From: JACKII01 sp041687435
GTDB lineage: Bacteria; Pseudomonadota; Alphaproteobacteria; Bin95
DNA: 64,000 nt
Direction of reading: 5' to 3'
NCBI GenBank assembly: GCA_041687435.1
Contig: JAWLBX010000017.1
Span: forward strand, 1 to 64,000
The notes under the pieces are model-generated. The model did not search any database, had not been told where the DNA came from, and saw only the letters and a program-made list of their open reading frames with translations. The translations under genes and the position numbers were made by a program. The first letter of the stretch is position 1; the number at the start of each line of letters is the position of its first letter. Below, in pieces: positions 37,572-46,125 of the stretch.

Positions 37572-38123
37572 ATGTCCGTGCTTCGCACAGTCGTTCGGGC
37601 GGTCGACGCTTTGAACAGTGTTACCGGGCGAGTGGTCGCCGTCTCCCTGCTGCTCCTCATCGCCCTCGTCGTCTACGAAGTGACGCTGCGCTATGTCTTC
37701 CGCGCACCGACCACTTGGGGCAACGAGCTCATTTCTTTCATTTTCGCGGCCTACATCCTGCTTGGCGGCGGCTATACGCTGCTGCACCGCGATCATGTGG
37801 CGATGGATATCATTTATGCACGGCTGAGCCCGCGCATTCAGGCGATCGTCGATGTTGTGACCGCAGGTTTCGTCATTCTCTACTGTGCAGTCCTGCTGCA
37901 ACAGACAGGCATCATGGCGATCGACGCGCTAGAGAGCGGCCAACGCGCCGCTTCGGATTGGAGCCCGCCGCTGTTTCCCGTGATGGTATCGCTGCCGATT
38001 GGCGCTGCCCTGATCCTCCTTCAGGCGATCGCGAAGCTGATCCGCGATCTGCACATGGCATTCGCCGGAACGCAGCTATTGCCTGATCCTGCCATTCCGC
38101 ATGCACCCGAGATGGGCGAGTAA
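37572..38123 (+). CDS. TRAP transporter small permease (DctQ family)
   Basis: 183 residues from the ATG at 37572 (MSVLRTVVRAVDALN). Four transmembrane helices, with the family pattern VVYEVTLRYVFRAPTTWGNEL between helices 1 and 2. Forms the membrane complex with the large permease, from which it is separated by 5 bases. A TTG at 37536 adds 12 residues and is less likely. Confidence 0.9.
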   Translation: MSVLRTVVRAVDALNSVTGRVVAVSLLLLIALVVYEVTLRYVFRAPTTWGNELISFIFAAYILLGGGYTLLHRDHVAMDIIYARLSPRIQAIVDVVTAGFVILYCAVLLQQTGIMAIDALESGQRAASDWSPPLFPVMVSLPIGAALILLQAIAKLIRDLHMAFAGTQLLPDPAIPHAPEMGE

Positions 38124-38128
38124 CAACG

Positions 38129-39442
38129 ATGGGCATTGAACTAGTCACTCTCCTCCTGTTCGGGTCGTTCCTGGTCCTCATGGTGGCCGGCGTGCCGCTG
38201 GTGTTTGCCCTGGGCAGCGCTGCGGTCATCGGCACTTATTTCCTCTGGGGGCCGCAAGCACTTTATGCGGTCGGCATTCGCACCTTTAGCTCATCGACCA
38301 GCTTCGTACTGCTGGCCATTCCCATGTTTATCTTCATGGGCAATATTCTGGAACGATCGGGCATCGCCGCCGACCTCTATGCCATGATGCAGAAATGGCT
38401 AGGCGGTTTGAATGGCGGCCTGGCGGTTGGCACAATCTTCGTCTGCACGATATTCGCAGCACTCGTCGGCGTCAGCGGCGCTGCCACGGTGACGATGGCC
38501 CTGGTCGCGCTGCCGTCCATGCTGCACTACAAGTATCAAAAGGGCATCAGCCTGGGCTCCATTGCCGGCGGCGGCGCGCTGGGCGTGCTGATCCCGCCCA
38601 GCGTGTTGATGATCGTGCTTGGTCTTTATACCAACACCTCTGTCGGCATGCTGTTTTTGGGCGGCATGACAGCGGGTCTGGTCATCGTCACGCTGTTCGT
38701 CGCCTATATCCTGATTGCCTGCGCCATCAGGCCCGAGCTTGGCCCCGCCGTGCCGGTGGAAGAGCGTGCCAGTTGGGGAGAAAAGCTGCGGGCACTCCGG
38801 TCCGTCATCCTTCCGATCCTGCTGATCGTCGGCGTGCTGGGCAGCATCATCGGGGGCGCGGCCACACCCAGTGAGGCAGCCGGCCTGGGCGCGCTGGGTT
38901 CGATGATCTGCGCACTCGTCTATGGCAAGCTGACGTGGAAGGCCATCTACGAGTCATGCACGATCACGCTGCGTCTGAGCTGCATGGTCATGTGGATTGT
39001 CTTTGCCGCGGCGATCTTTACCTCGCTCTACGCTGCAGTCGGCGCCGATGCTCTGGTCAAGGACGCGCTGGCCTGGCTGCCGGGCGGCGAGTGGGGCGTG
39101 ATCATCGGCATGCAGTTAATCTGGATCATCATGGGATGCTTTCTCGATCCGATCGGCATCATGATCCTGACCGCGCCGTTGTTCTTCCCGATCGTCACCA
39201 GCATGGGCTTTGACCCGGTGTGGTTTGGCGTGCTGTTCGTGGTGAACATGGAAATGGCGTTCCTGACGCCACCGTTTGGCTTCAATCTGTTCTATCTCCG
39301 CAGCGTCGCGCCACCCGGTGTTACGATGGCGGACATTTACAAATCCATCACACCGTTCGTGCTGCTGCAGGCCGCCGCTCTGGGCCTGATGATGATTTTT
39401 CCCGAACTCATCACATGGCTGCCCAATCAATTGCTGCGGTAG
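38129..39442 (+). CDS. TRAP transporter large permease (DctM family)
   Basis: 437 residues, about 12-13 hydrophobic segments. Family motifs: GVPLVFALGSAAVIGTY, LLAIPMFIFMGNIL, and the conserved GGGALGVLIPPSVLMIV. It is the Na+-coupled channel-like subunit. Last gene of the operon; a perfect hairpin terminator follows 26 bases later. Confidence 0.94.
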   Translation: MGIELVTLLLFGSFLVLMVAGVPLVFALGSAAVIGTYFLWGPQALYAVGIRTFSSSTSFVLLAIPMFIFMGNILERSGIAADLYAMMQKWLGGLNGGLAVGTIFVCTIFAALVGVSGAATVTMALVALPSMLHYKYQKGISLGSIAGGGALGVLIPPSVLMIVLGLYTNTSVGMLFLGGMTAGLVIVTLFVAYILIACAIRPELGPAVPVEERASWGEKLRALRSVILPILLIVGVLGSIIGGAATPSEAAGLGALGSMICALVYGKLTWKAIYESCTITLRLSCMVMWIVFAAAIFTSLYAAVGADALVKDALAWLPGGEWGVIIGMQLIWIIMGCFLDPIGIMILTAPLFFPIVTSMGFDPVWFGVLFVVNMEMAFLTPPFGFNLFYLRSVAPPGVTMADIYKSITPFVLLQAAALGLMMIFPELITWLPNQLLR

Positions 39443-39467
39443 GCGCAAACAATTGGCTGAATCAATG

Positions 39468-39498
39468 CGGGCTGCTGGATATTCCAGCAGCCCGTTTT
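39468..39498 (+). terminator. Rho-independent terminator after TRAP operon
   Basis: CGGGCTGCTGGA and TCCAGCAGCCCG form a perfect 12-bp stem around TAT, followed by TTTT. Confidence 0.9.
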
Positions 39499-39604
39499 CT
39501 TGCCGAGACTTTCCTGATTGGCAGCCGGCAGCGGGCTGCACAGGCCCATCGCCCGTAAGGATCAGAAGCGCTTCGCCGCTAGGCATAACAGGGGATGGAA
39601 AATT

Positions 39605-39679
39605 TGGCTGGGGCGGCTGGATTCGAACCAGCGCATGACGATACCAAAAACCGTTGCCTTACCACTTGGCTACGCCCCA
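39605..39679 (-). tRNA. tRNA-Gln, anticodon TTG
   Basis: On the minus strand: acceptor TGGGGCG pairs with CGCCCCA, anticodon stem ACGGT/ATCGT encloses loop TTTTGGT with anticodon TTG, the T-loop is TTCGAAT, and CCA is encoded. The U1:A72 acceptor pair is typical of glutamine tRNAs. Confidence 0.95.
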
Positions 39680-39891
39680 GCAGGCGGTGCCTGAGAGGAC
39701 GGTATATGCCAGCAGTGCCGGCCCAACGCAAGCCCCTGGCCGCTTGCCATGCGTGCGGCACAAATCCGCCGTTCCGGAACGCTCTGCGCAAGCGCCCTCC
39801 CAAAGTGCAAAGCCGATTTGGGGTTGCAATCCGGATAGAACTACTCCAAATAAACCGTACCAACGAGTTACGGATTGGATCGTTTTAAGGC

Positions 39892-40356
39892 ATGTTCCGC
39901 CTGAGCAAAATGACGGACTACGGCGTGGTTGTCCTGGGCCAATTGGCGGGGAACCGCAACCGCCTGCTGTCTGCCCCAGAGATCGCCGATGCCACCGGGC
40001 TGCCCGGCGCAACGGTCAGCCAGGTTTTGAAAACCCTGGCGGCGGCCGGTGTCGTCACCTCGCACCGCGGGGCCCGCGGCGGATATGCACTGGCACACTC
40101 GCCGGAGGCTGTGACAGTGCGCGAACTGGTGGTCGCTTTCGAGGGGCCACTGGCCGTCACCGCCTGTGTCGACGGTGCAGAGGATAATTGCGCTGTCGAA
40201 TCCAACTGCTTGCTCGCAGGCGGCTGGGAACAGGTCAATACGGCCATCCGCACGGCTCTGGACAGCGTTACTTTGGCGGACTTGCTCCGCCCCATCACCC
40301 ATTTCGGCCGCGGCGACGCGCCGAGCGAATCGTTGAAGCGAGAGGTCCTCTTATGA
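39892..40356 (+). CDS. Rrf2-family regulator of the SUF Fe-S cluster operon
   Basis: 154 residues. N-terminal winged helix (MFRLSKMTDYGVVVLGQLA, then LPGATVSQVLKTLAAAGVV with the recognition helix) and three cysteines at 92, 100 and 106 that can bind a Fe-S cluster. This is the SUF-associated Rrf2 type, expected to repress or activate the operon in answer to Fe-S status. It is the first gene: its stop overlaps the sufB start (ATGA). Confidence 0.93.
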   Translation: MFRLSKMTDYGVVVLGQLAGNRNRLLSAPEIADATGLPGATVSQVLKTLAAAGVVTSHRGARGGYALAHSPEAVTVRELVVAFEGPLAVTACVDGAEDNCAVESNCLLAGGWEQVNTAIRTALDSVTLADLLRPITHFGRGDAPSESLKREVLL

Positions 40357-41819
40357 GCGCGACCACCGAAACCATTGAGCAAGTCGAGTCGCTGGCTGGC
40401 GAAGGCTACAAGTATGGCTTCTTCACCGATATCGAGATGGACACGGCGCCCAAAGGGCTGTCAGAGGATGTGATCCGTTTCATCTCGGCCAAAAAGAAAG
40501 AGCCGGAATGGATGCTCGAATGGCGGCTAAAGGCTTATCGCCATTGGCTGACCATGGAAATGCCGACCTGGCAGAAGCTCGACCTGCCAGAAATCGACTA
40601 TCAGGATGCCTATTACTACGCCGCGCCAAAATCGCAGGCAGATGGCCCGAAAAGCCTGGATGAGGTCGATCCGGAACTGCTGCGCACCTACGAGAAACTG
40701 GGCATCCCTCTGCGCGAGCAGGAAATGCTGGCCGGCGTCTCCAACGTTGCCGTCGATGCGGTATTCGACAGCGTCTCGGTCGCAACCACGTTCAAGAAGA
40801 AGCTGAACGAGGCCGGCGTCATCTTCTGCCCCATTTCGGAGGCGCTCGAGAAGCATCCGGAGCTGGTGAAAAAATATCTGGGCACGGTCGTGCCCTATAC
40901 CGACAATTTCTTCGCGACACTCAACTGCGCGGTATTTACGGATGGCAGCTTTGTCTACATCCCTCCGGGCGTGCGTTGCCCGATGGAATTGTCGACCTAT
41001 TTCCGTATCAACGCCATGAACACCGGCCAGTTCGAGCGGACGCTGATCATTGCCGATGCGGGCTCGTATGTCAGCTATCTGGAAGGCTGCACCGCGCCGA
41101 TGCGTGACGAGAACCAATTGCACGCCGCTGTAGTCGAACTGGTGGCGCTGGAGGATGCGGAGATCAAGTACTCCACCGTCCAGAACTGGTATCCCGGCGA
41201 CGAGAATGGCAAGGGCGGCATTTTCAACTTCGTGACCAAGCGCGGTATCTGTAAGGGCGACCGGTCGAAGATATCCTGGACGCAGGTGGAAACGGGCTCC
41301 GCCGCGACGTGGAAATACCCATCCTGCATCCTGCAAGGTGACGATTCAGTTGGCGAGTTTTATTCCATCGCCATTACCAACAACTACCAGCAGGCCGATA
41401 CCGGCACGAAGATGATCCACCGCGGCGCCCGCACGCGCTCGCGCATCATCTCCAAGGGCATTTCAGCCGGACACGCCCACAACACCTATCGTGGCCTGGT
41501 GCGCGTGACGCCCAAGGCGGATGGCGCGCGCAACTACACACAATGCGACTCGTTGCTGATCGGCGACCGCTGCGGCGCGCATACCTTCCCTTATATCGAG
41601 TCGCTGAACCGCACCGCGCGGGTGGAACACGAGGCCACGACCTCAAAAATCTCCGAGGATCAGCTGTTCTACTGCCAGTCCCGCGGCATTGAGGAAGAAG
41701 AGGCCGTCGCCCTGATCGTCAATGGGTTCTGCCGCGAAGTACTGCAACAACTGCCGATGGAGTTCGCCGTAGAGGCGCAGAAACTGGTCGGCATCTCACT
41801 CGAAGGGAGCGTGGGCTAA
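40353..41819 (+). CDS. sufB: Fe-S cluster assembly scaffold SufB
   Basis: 488 residues. The SufB core beta-helix domain shows NFFATLNCAVFTDGSFVYIP, GVRCPMELSTYFRIN and SRGIEEEEAVALIVNGF. Part of the SufBCD scaffold that builds [4Fe-4S] clusters under oxidative or iron-poor conditions. The ATG at 40353 overlaps the rrf2 stop by 4 bases; the longer in-frame opening to 40188 lies inside rrf2 and is not used. Confidence 0.97.
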   Translation: MSATTETIEQVESLAGEGYKYGFFTDIEMDTAPKGLSEDVIRFISAKKKEPEWMLEWRLKAYRHWLTMEMPTWQKLDLPEIDYQDAYYYAAPKSQADGPKSLDEVDPELLRTYEKLGIPLREQEMLAGVSNVAVDAVFDSVSVATTFKKKLNEAGVIFCPISEALEKHPELVKKYLGTVVPYTDNFFATLNCAVFTDGSFVYIPPGVRCPMELSTYFRINAMNTGQFERTLIIADAGSYVSYLEGCTAPMRDENQLHAAVVELVALEDAEIKYSTVQNWYPGDENGKGGIFNFVTKRGICKGDRSKISWTQVETGSAATWKYPSCILQGDDSVGEFYSIAITNNYQQADTGTKMIHRGARTRSRIISKGISAGHAHNTYRGLVRVTPKADGARNYTQCDSLLIGDRCGAHTFPYIESLNRTARVEHEATTSKISEDQLFYCQSRGIEEEEAVALIVNGFCREVLQQLPMEFAVEAQKLVGISLEGSVG

Positions 41820-41823
41820 AACC

Positions 41824-42573
41824 ATGCTGAGCATCAAAAACCTACACGCCACCGTCGACGGCATGGAAATTCTCAAAGGCATCGACCTGGAGATTCCGGC
41901 TGGCGAGGTGCACGCGATCATGGGCCCGAACGGTTCCGGCAAATCGACGCTCTCCTACGTCCTCGCCGGGCGTGACGGGTATGAAGTCACCGAAGGTTCC
42001 GTCAGCTACAAGGGGCAGGATCTGCTCGAGCTTTCGCCCGACCAACGCGCCGCCACCGGCGTATTTCTGGCGTTCCAGTACCCCGTGGAAATCCCCGGCG
42101 TCACCGGCACCACCTTCATGCGCACCGCAGTTAACGCCGTAAGGCGGGCACGAGGACAGGACGAATTGGATGGCATGGCATTCGTCAAAGCCGCACGCGC
42201 CAAAATCAAAGAACTCGGCATGTCAGACGAGGTGCTGAAACGCGCCGTCAATGTCGGCTTCTCCGGCGGCGAGAAAAAACGCAACGAGATGCTGCAAATG
42301 GCCATGCTGGAGCCCTCGCTCGCCATTCTGGACGAGACGGACAGCGGATTGGATATCGACGCACTGAAAATCGTCGCCGAGGGCGTCAACGCGCTGCGGT
42401 CGCCCGAACGCTCCATGCTGATCATCACTCACTACCAGCGTCTGCTTGATTACATCGTGCCGGACGTGGTGCATGTCCTTTCAAACGGACGGATCATCAA
42501 ATCCGGCGGGCCGGATCTCGCCCACCGGCTGGAAGCAGAAGGCTATGCCGACGTGATCGGGGAGGCCGCGTAA
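41824..42573 (+). CDS. sufC: Fe-S assembly ATPase SufC
   Basis: 249-residue ABC-type ATPase without a membrane partner. Walker A GPNGSGKST, ABC signature SGGEKKRNE, Walker B AILDETDSGLDIDA. Energises SufB-SufD rearrangement during cluster assembly. It follows sufB by 4 bases; its TAA overlaps the sufD ATG by one base. Confidence 0.97.
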   Translation: MLSIKNLHATVDGMEILKGIDLEIPAGEVHAIMGPNGSGKSTLSYVLAGRDGYEVTEGSVSYKGQDLLELSPDQRAATGVFLAFQYPVEIPGVTGTTFMRTAVNAVRRARGQDELDGMAFVKAARAKIKELGMSDEVLKRAVNVGFSGGEKKRNEMLQMAMLEPSLAILDETDSGLDIDALKIVAEGVNALRSPERSMLIITHYQRLLDYIVPDVVHVLSNGRIIKSGGPDLAHRLEAEGYADVIGEAA

Positions 42574-43805
42574 TGGCAGCCCCAGCCCGCACCTTTGGCG
42601 TCGAGGCGTTCCGCGAGGCGTTGGATGACTCGGCCACACCCGACCGGCAGGCGGCATTCGCCCGCTTTGCCGAAACCGGCTTGCCGCATCACAAGATCGA
42701 GGCGTGGAAATACACCAGTCTGATCCACCTCGCCCGCACCGGCTTTCAGCCCGCGGCGGCAAACTATGACCTGGCCGGCGATCTGCCGGACCGGATGGAG
42801 GGCGCGGCGCGAGTCGTGTTCGTGAACGGCCGCTACGTTCCCGACCTCTCGGATGCATCAATTGCCGGGTTTACCACCTCCCATGCGGCAGCCTTTACCC
42901 TGGACGTTGGCGGCACCGCGGACGACGACCCGATGCTGGCGCTGGCTGCCGCTCTGGGCCAGGATGGCGCGGTGCTCGACCTGGAAGATGGCGCGGCGGT
43001 CGAACTGCTCTACGTCACAGTGCCGGGCCAAGCGCCGCAGATGGCGCACACGCAGAACCGAATCCGCGTTCCCGCAGGCGCCTCAGCCACTGTAGTCGAG
43101 CGCCATATCGCTATGGGTGAAGGTGAGCCGACGCTCTCGAACGGCGCAACCGGCATTGAACTTGGCGAAGGTGCGCTGTTCACCCATGTGAAATTGCAGA
43201 ACGAAGCCGCTGATGCCAACCATGTCTGGCACCACTTGGCCAGCATCCCGGCCAATGCGCGCTACGACAGTTATGTGGTGACGGTCGGCAGCGGCCTCGG
43301 CCGTAACCGCGTAACGGCACAGCTTGTCGGCGAAGGCGCCCACTGCACCCTGGACGGCGCTTACGCCGGACGCGGCAAGCAACACCTCGACCACACCTCC
43401 AAGATCGTTCACGCCGTCGCCGATACCACCAGCAGGCAGGTCTACAAGGGCGTCTTGAATGACAGGGCGCGGGGCGTGTTTCAGGGCCATATCGTCGTGG
43501 CCCAGGACGCCCAGCGCACGGACGGCCACCAGCTGAACCGCGCGCTGATGCTGTCCGACACGGCAGAGATCGACTCGAAGCCCATGCTGGAAATCTATGC
43601 TGATGACGTAAAATGCTCGCACGGCGCCACCGTCGGCGATCTGGATGACAACCACCTGTTTTACCTGCAATCGCGCGGCATCCCGCGTGACGAGGCCCGT
43701 CGCCTGCTGGTGGAGGCTTTTCTGGCCGAAACCATAGATGCCATCCCCTTCGAGCCGGCCCGCACTGCCGCCCTCGCCCTTATTCAGGAGCATCTGGCAA
43801 GATGA
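42573..43805 (+). CDS. sufD: Fe-S assembly protein SufD
   Basis: 410 residues. It has the SufBD C-terminal core (HLDHTSKIVHAVADTTSRQVYKG, VFQGHIVV, CSHGATVGDLDDNHLFYLQSRGI) with a more variable N-terminal helical region including HHKIEAWKYTSL. Paralog and partner of SufB in the SufBC2D complex. One-base overlap with sufC and 4-base overlap with sufS. Confidence 0.96.
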   Translation: MAAPARTFGVEAFREALDDSATPDRQAAFARFAETGLPHHKIEAWKYTSLIHLARTGFQPAAANYDLAGDLPDRMEGAARVVFVNGRYVPDLSDASIAGFTTSHAAAFTLDVGGTADDDPMLALAAALGQDGAVLDLEDGAAVELLYVTVPGQAPQMAHTQNRIRVPAGASATVVERHIAMGEGEPTLSNGATGIELGEGALFTHVKLQNEAADANHVWHHLASIPANARYDSYVVTVGSGLGRNRVTAQLVGEGAHCTLDGAYAGRGKQHLDHTSKIVHAVADTTSRQVYKGVLNDRARGVFQGHIVVAQDAQRTDGHQLNRALMLSDTAEIDSKPMLEIYADDVKCSHGATVGDLDDNHLFYLQSRGIPRDEARRLLVEAFLAETIDAIPFEPARTAALALIQEHLAR

Positions 43806-45052
43806 ATGCAACCACTGCCACGCTCGCGAAACCCAATTTCGACGTGGACGCCATCCGCGCCGACTTCCCGATTCTCTCGCGCGAGGTCTATGGCAAGCCC
43901 CTGGTCTATCTGGATACCGCCGCCAGCGCCCAGAAGCCCCGGCAAGTCGTGGATACCATTCGTGACGTTTACGAAAACGATTATTCCAACGTTCACCGCG
44001 GCATTCACTACCTTTCGCAACGCTGCACCGACCGGTTCGAAGCGGCGCGCGAGACGGTGGCGCGTTTTCTGAAGGTGAAAGACAGCGACTCCCTCATCTT
44101 CACCAAGGGCGCAACCGAGGGGCTGAATCTGGTCGCATTCAGCTATGCCCGAAGCATTCTTCGCGCAGGCGACGAAATTCTGATTTCGGAGTTGGAACAC
44201 CACTCCAACATCGTGCCCTGGCAGATCGTGGCACAGGAAAAAGGCGCCAAAATACGCGCCATACCGATCCTCGACGACGGCCAGCTGGACATGGAAGCCT
44301 TCCACGCCCTGCTGAGCGAGCGCACGAAGATAGTTGCGATTACCCAGGTCTCGAACGCACTCGGCACGGTTACACCAATCGCAGAGATCATCGCCGCGGC
44401 TCATGCGGCCGGGGCCAAGGTGGTGGTGGACGGTTGCCAGGCGGCACCGCACATGGCGGTGGACTTGCCAGCGATGGACTGCGATTTCTTCGCTTTCTCC
44501 GGGCACAAGGTCTATGGCCCGAATGGCATCGGCATACTCTATGGCAAGCCGGAATTGCTGGCGGCGATGCCGCCCTACCAGGGCGGCGGGGAGATGATCG
44601 ACCATGTCGGCATCGAGACCTCCACCTACAAAGACCCGCCGCACCGGTTCGAGGCGGGAACGCCGCCGATCGTGGAGGCGATCGCGTTGGGCACCGCCAT
44701 CGATTATGTGACCAGCATCGGCCTCGACGCCATCGCCGCACATGAGCACGATCTGCTGACCTATGCCACGGAACAGCTGGCCCAAATTCCGGAAGTCACG
44801 CTGCACGGCACCGCCCCCGGCAAGGCCAGCATCGTTTCCTTCACCTGGAAGGGTGCGCACGCGCACGATGTCGGCACGATCATCGACCGTGCGGGCGTCG
44901 CCATCCGCGTCGGCCATCACTGCGCCCAGCCGCTGATGGACCGGCTTGGCGTCGCGTCGACCGCCCGCGCCAGCTTCGGCATGTACAACACGCGCTCGGA
45001 GGTCGACCGGCTGGTCCGGTCCCTCGACGACGTGCGCACGATCTTTGCGTGA
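43802..45052 (+). CDS. sufS: Cysteine desulfurase SufS
   Basis: 416 residues, class II (SufS-type) PLP cysteine desulfurase. PLP lysine Lys236 in FSGHKVYGPNG, catalytic Cys374 in RVGHHCAQPLM, and the typical VHRGIHYLS motif. It takes sulfur from cysteine and hands it as persulfide to the SufBCD scaffold. No SufE or SufU gene lies in the operon, so its sulfur acceptor is encoded elsewhere or is SufB itself. ATGA overlap with sufD. Confidence 0.96.
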   Translation: MNATTATLAKPNFDVDAIRADFPILSREVYGKPLVYLDTAASAQKPRQVVDTIRDVYENDYSNVHRGIHYLSQRCTDRFEAARETVARFLKVKDSDSLIFTKGATEGLNLVAFSYARSILRAGDEILISELEHHSNIVPWQIVAQEKGAKIRAIPILDDGQLDMEAFHALLSERTKIVAITQVSNALGTVTPIAEIIAAAHAAGAKVVVDGCQAAPHMAVDLPAMDCDFFAFSGHKVYGPNGIGILYGKPELLAAMPPYQGGGEMIDHVGIETSTYKDPPHRFEAGTPPIVEAIALGTAIDYVTSIGLDAIAAHEHDLLTYATEQLAQIPEVTLHGTAPGKASIVSFTWKGAHAHDVGTIIDRAGVAIRVGHHCAQPLMDRLGVASTARASFGMYNTRSEVDRLVRSLDDVRTIFA

Positions 45053-45486
45053 GCGACCCCATGGAGCACACCGCCATGAACGCCCCTTTCGGTTACCCCG
45101 ATGATTTCGGCCTCGGCCAGCCTTCGATAGAAGAGCTTCAGGAACTTTGCGCACGCCGCGGCGAGCCGCTGCCAGAAGGCCAGACAGTCGCGACCGGCGA
45201 GGAAGCCATCGCGGCACTGCGCACGGTCTACGATCCCGAAATTCCCGTGAATATCTTTGACCTCGGTCTTATCTATGAGTTGGACATTCACAAGGATGGC
45301 TCGGCGCGGGTCGTGATGACCTTGACGGCGCCCGGCTGCCCCGTTGCCGGCGAGATGCCGGAAATGGTGGCCGACGCGCTCGATACCGTTCCCGGCATTG
45401 GCGAAATCGAGGTGACCCTGACCTTCGATCCGCCGTGGACACCGGAAATGATGAGCGAAGACGCCCGCCTTGCGCTGGGCTTTTAA
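45049..45486 (+). CDS. sufT: SUF-associated MIP18/DUF59 protein SufT
   Basis: About 145 residues: a variable N-terminus then the DUF59/MIP18 domain with VYDPEIPVNIFDLGLIYEL and LTAPGCPVAGEMP, including the conserved Cys. SufT helps mature Fe-S proteins, notably under high demand. Start unsure: GTG at 45049 overlaps the sufS stop (GTGA), while ATGs at 45061 and 45076 are also in frame. Confidence 0.92.
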   Translation: MSDPMEHTAMNAPFGYPDDFGLGQPSIEELQELCARRGEPLPEGQTVATGEEAIAALRTVYDPEIPVNIFDLGLIYELDIHKDGSARVVMTLTAPGCPVAGEMPEMVADALDTVPGIGEIEVTLTFDPPWTPEMMSEDARLALGF

Positions 45487-45515
45487 TCAACAGACAAGAG
45501 AGGAGACCGACTGCC

Positions 45516-45854
45516 ATGGAACGTCCCCCCGTCGTCACCCTGACCGATGCCGCCGCCGAGCGGGTCAAATCCCTGGTCGCCAAGAGCGACAAGCCGGTAC
45601 AGGGCTTGCGCATCGGTGTAAAAACCCGCGGCTGCTCGGGCATGAGCTATTCGGTGGAATACGCCGACGAGCCGAAACGCTTTGAGGAAGTGGTGGAGCA
45701 GAAGGGTGTGAAGCTGTTCATCGACCCGACCGCCGTCATGTTCATCCTGGGGTCGCAGGTTGACTATACCGAAGACCGCTTCTCCAGCGGATTCACGTTT
45801 ACCAACCCGAATGAAAAAGGCCGCTGCGGCTGCGGCGAGAGCTTTCACGTTTAA
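45516..45854 (+). CDS. sufA: A-type Fe-S carrier SufA/IscA
   Basis: 112 residues with the three A-type carrier cysteines: Cys40 in RGCSGMSY, Cys104 and Cys106 in GRCGCGES. It accepts clusters from SufBCD and passes them to apo-proteins. A strong AGAGGAGA lies upstream of the ATG at 45516, fixing the start within a longer open frame that overlaps sufT. Last gene of the suf operon. Confidence 0.95.
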   Translation: MERPPVVTLTDAAAERVKSLVAKSDKPVQGLRIGVKTRGCSGMSYSVEYADEPKRFEEVVEQKGVKLFIDPTAVMFILGSQVDYTEDRFSSGFTFTNPNEKGRCGCGESFHV

Positions 45855-45900
45855 GGCAGCCTGCACGCAGGCCAATCGTTTCTGGGCATCTTTCAGGTAC

Positions 45901-45945
45901 GGTGTCATTGCAAGGCGCCGGAAGGGCAACCGGGCAATCCAGACG
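45901..45945. repeat. REP-like extragenic repeat (CATTGCAAGGCGCCGGAAGG type)
   Basis: The stretch GTCATTGCAAGGCGCCGGAA... to GGCAATCCAGA resembles a widespread extragenic unit of the form CATTGCGAGG...GGCAATCCAG seen in many bacterial genomes (recalled, not searched). Its ends ATTGC and GCAAT are inverted. It lies in the gap after the suf operon. Confidence 0.45.
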
Positions 45946-46060
45946 TTTTGACAAGGTTTGAGCGGCTGGGTTGCCTTGCCCCCGGCTCGCGCTATGCCAC
46001 CAAGTGTGGTGCTGCTGGGGTTGGATTGGCTGCCCCCATCGCCCAGGGCCCAGACAACAA

Positions 46061-46093
46061 AAAGCCCTCTGCCGATCCCTGGCAGAGGGCCTT
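46061..46093 (-). terminator. Terminator of the arsR-permease operon
   Basis: GCCCTCTGCC and GGCAGAGGGC form a perfect 10-bp stem with a 7-base loop. On the minus strand it is followed by TTTTTG, so it ends the permease message; in the plus direction it has only CTTT and may also stop suf read-through. Confidence 0.85.
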
Positions 46094-46125
46094 TCGCTTG
46101 AGGGAACGATCGTTCGCCGCCTCCC

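Noticed and set aside
43784..45217. 477-codon minus-strand open frame opposite sufS
   Set aside because: Shadow of sufS; no recognisable domain.
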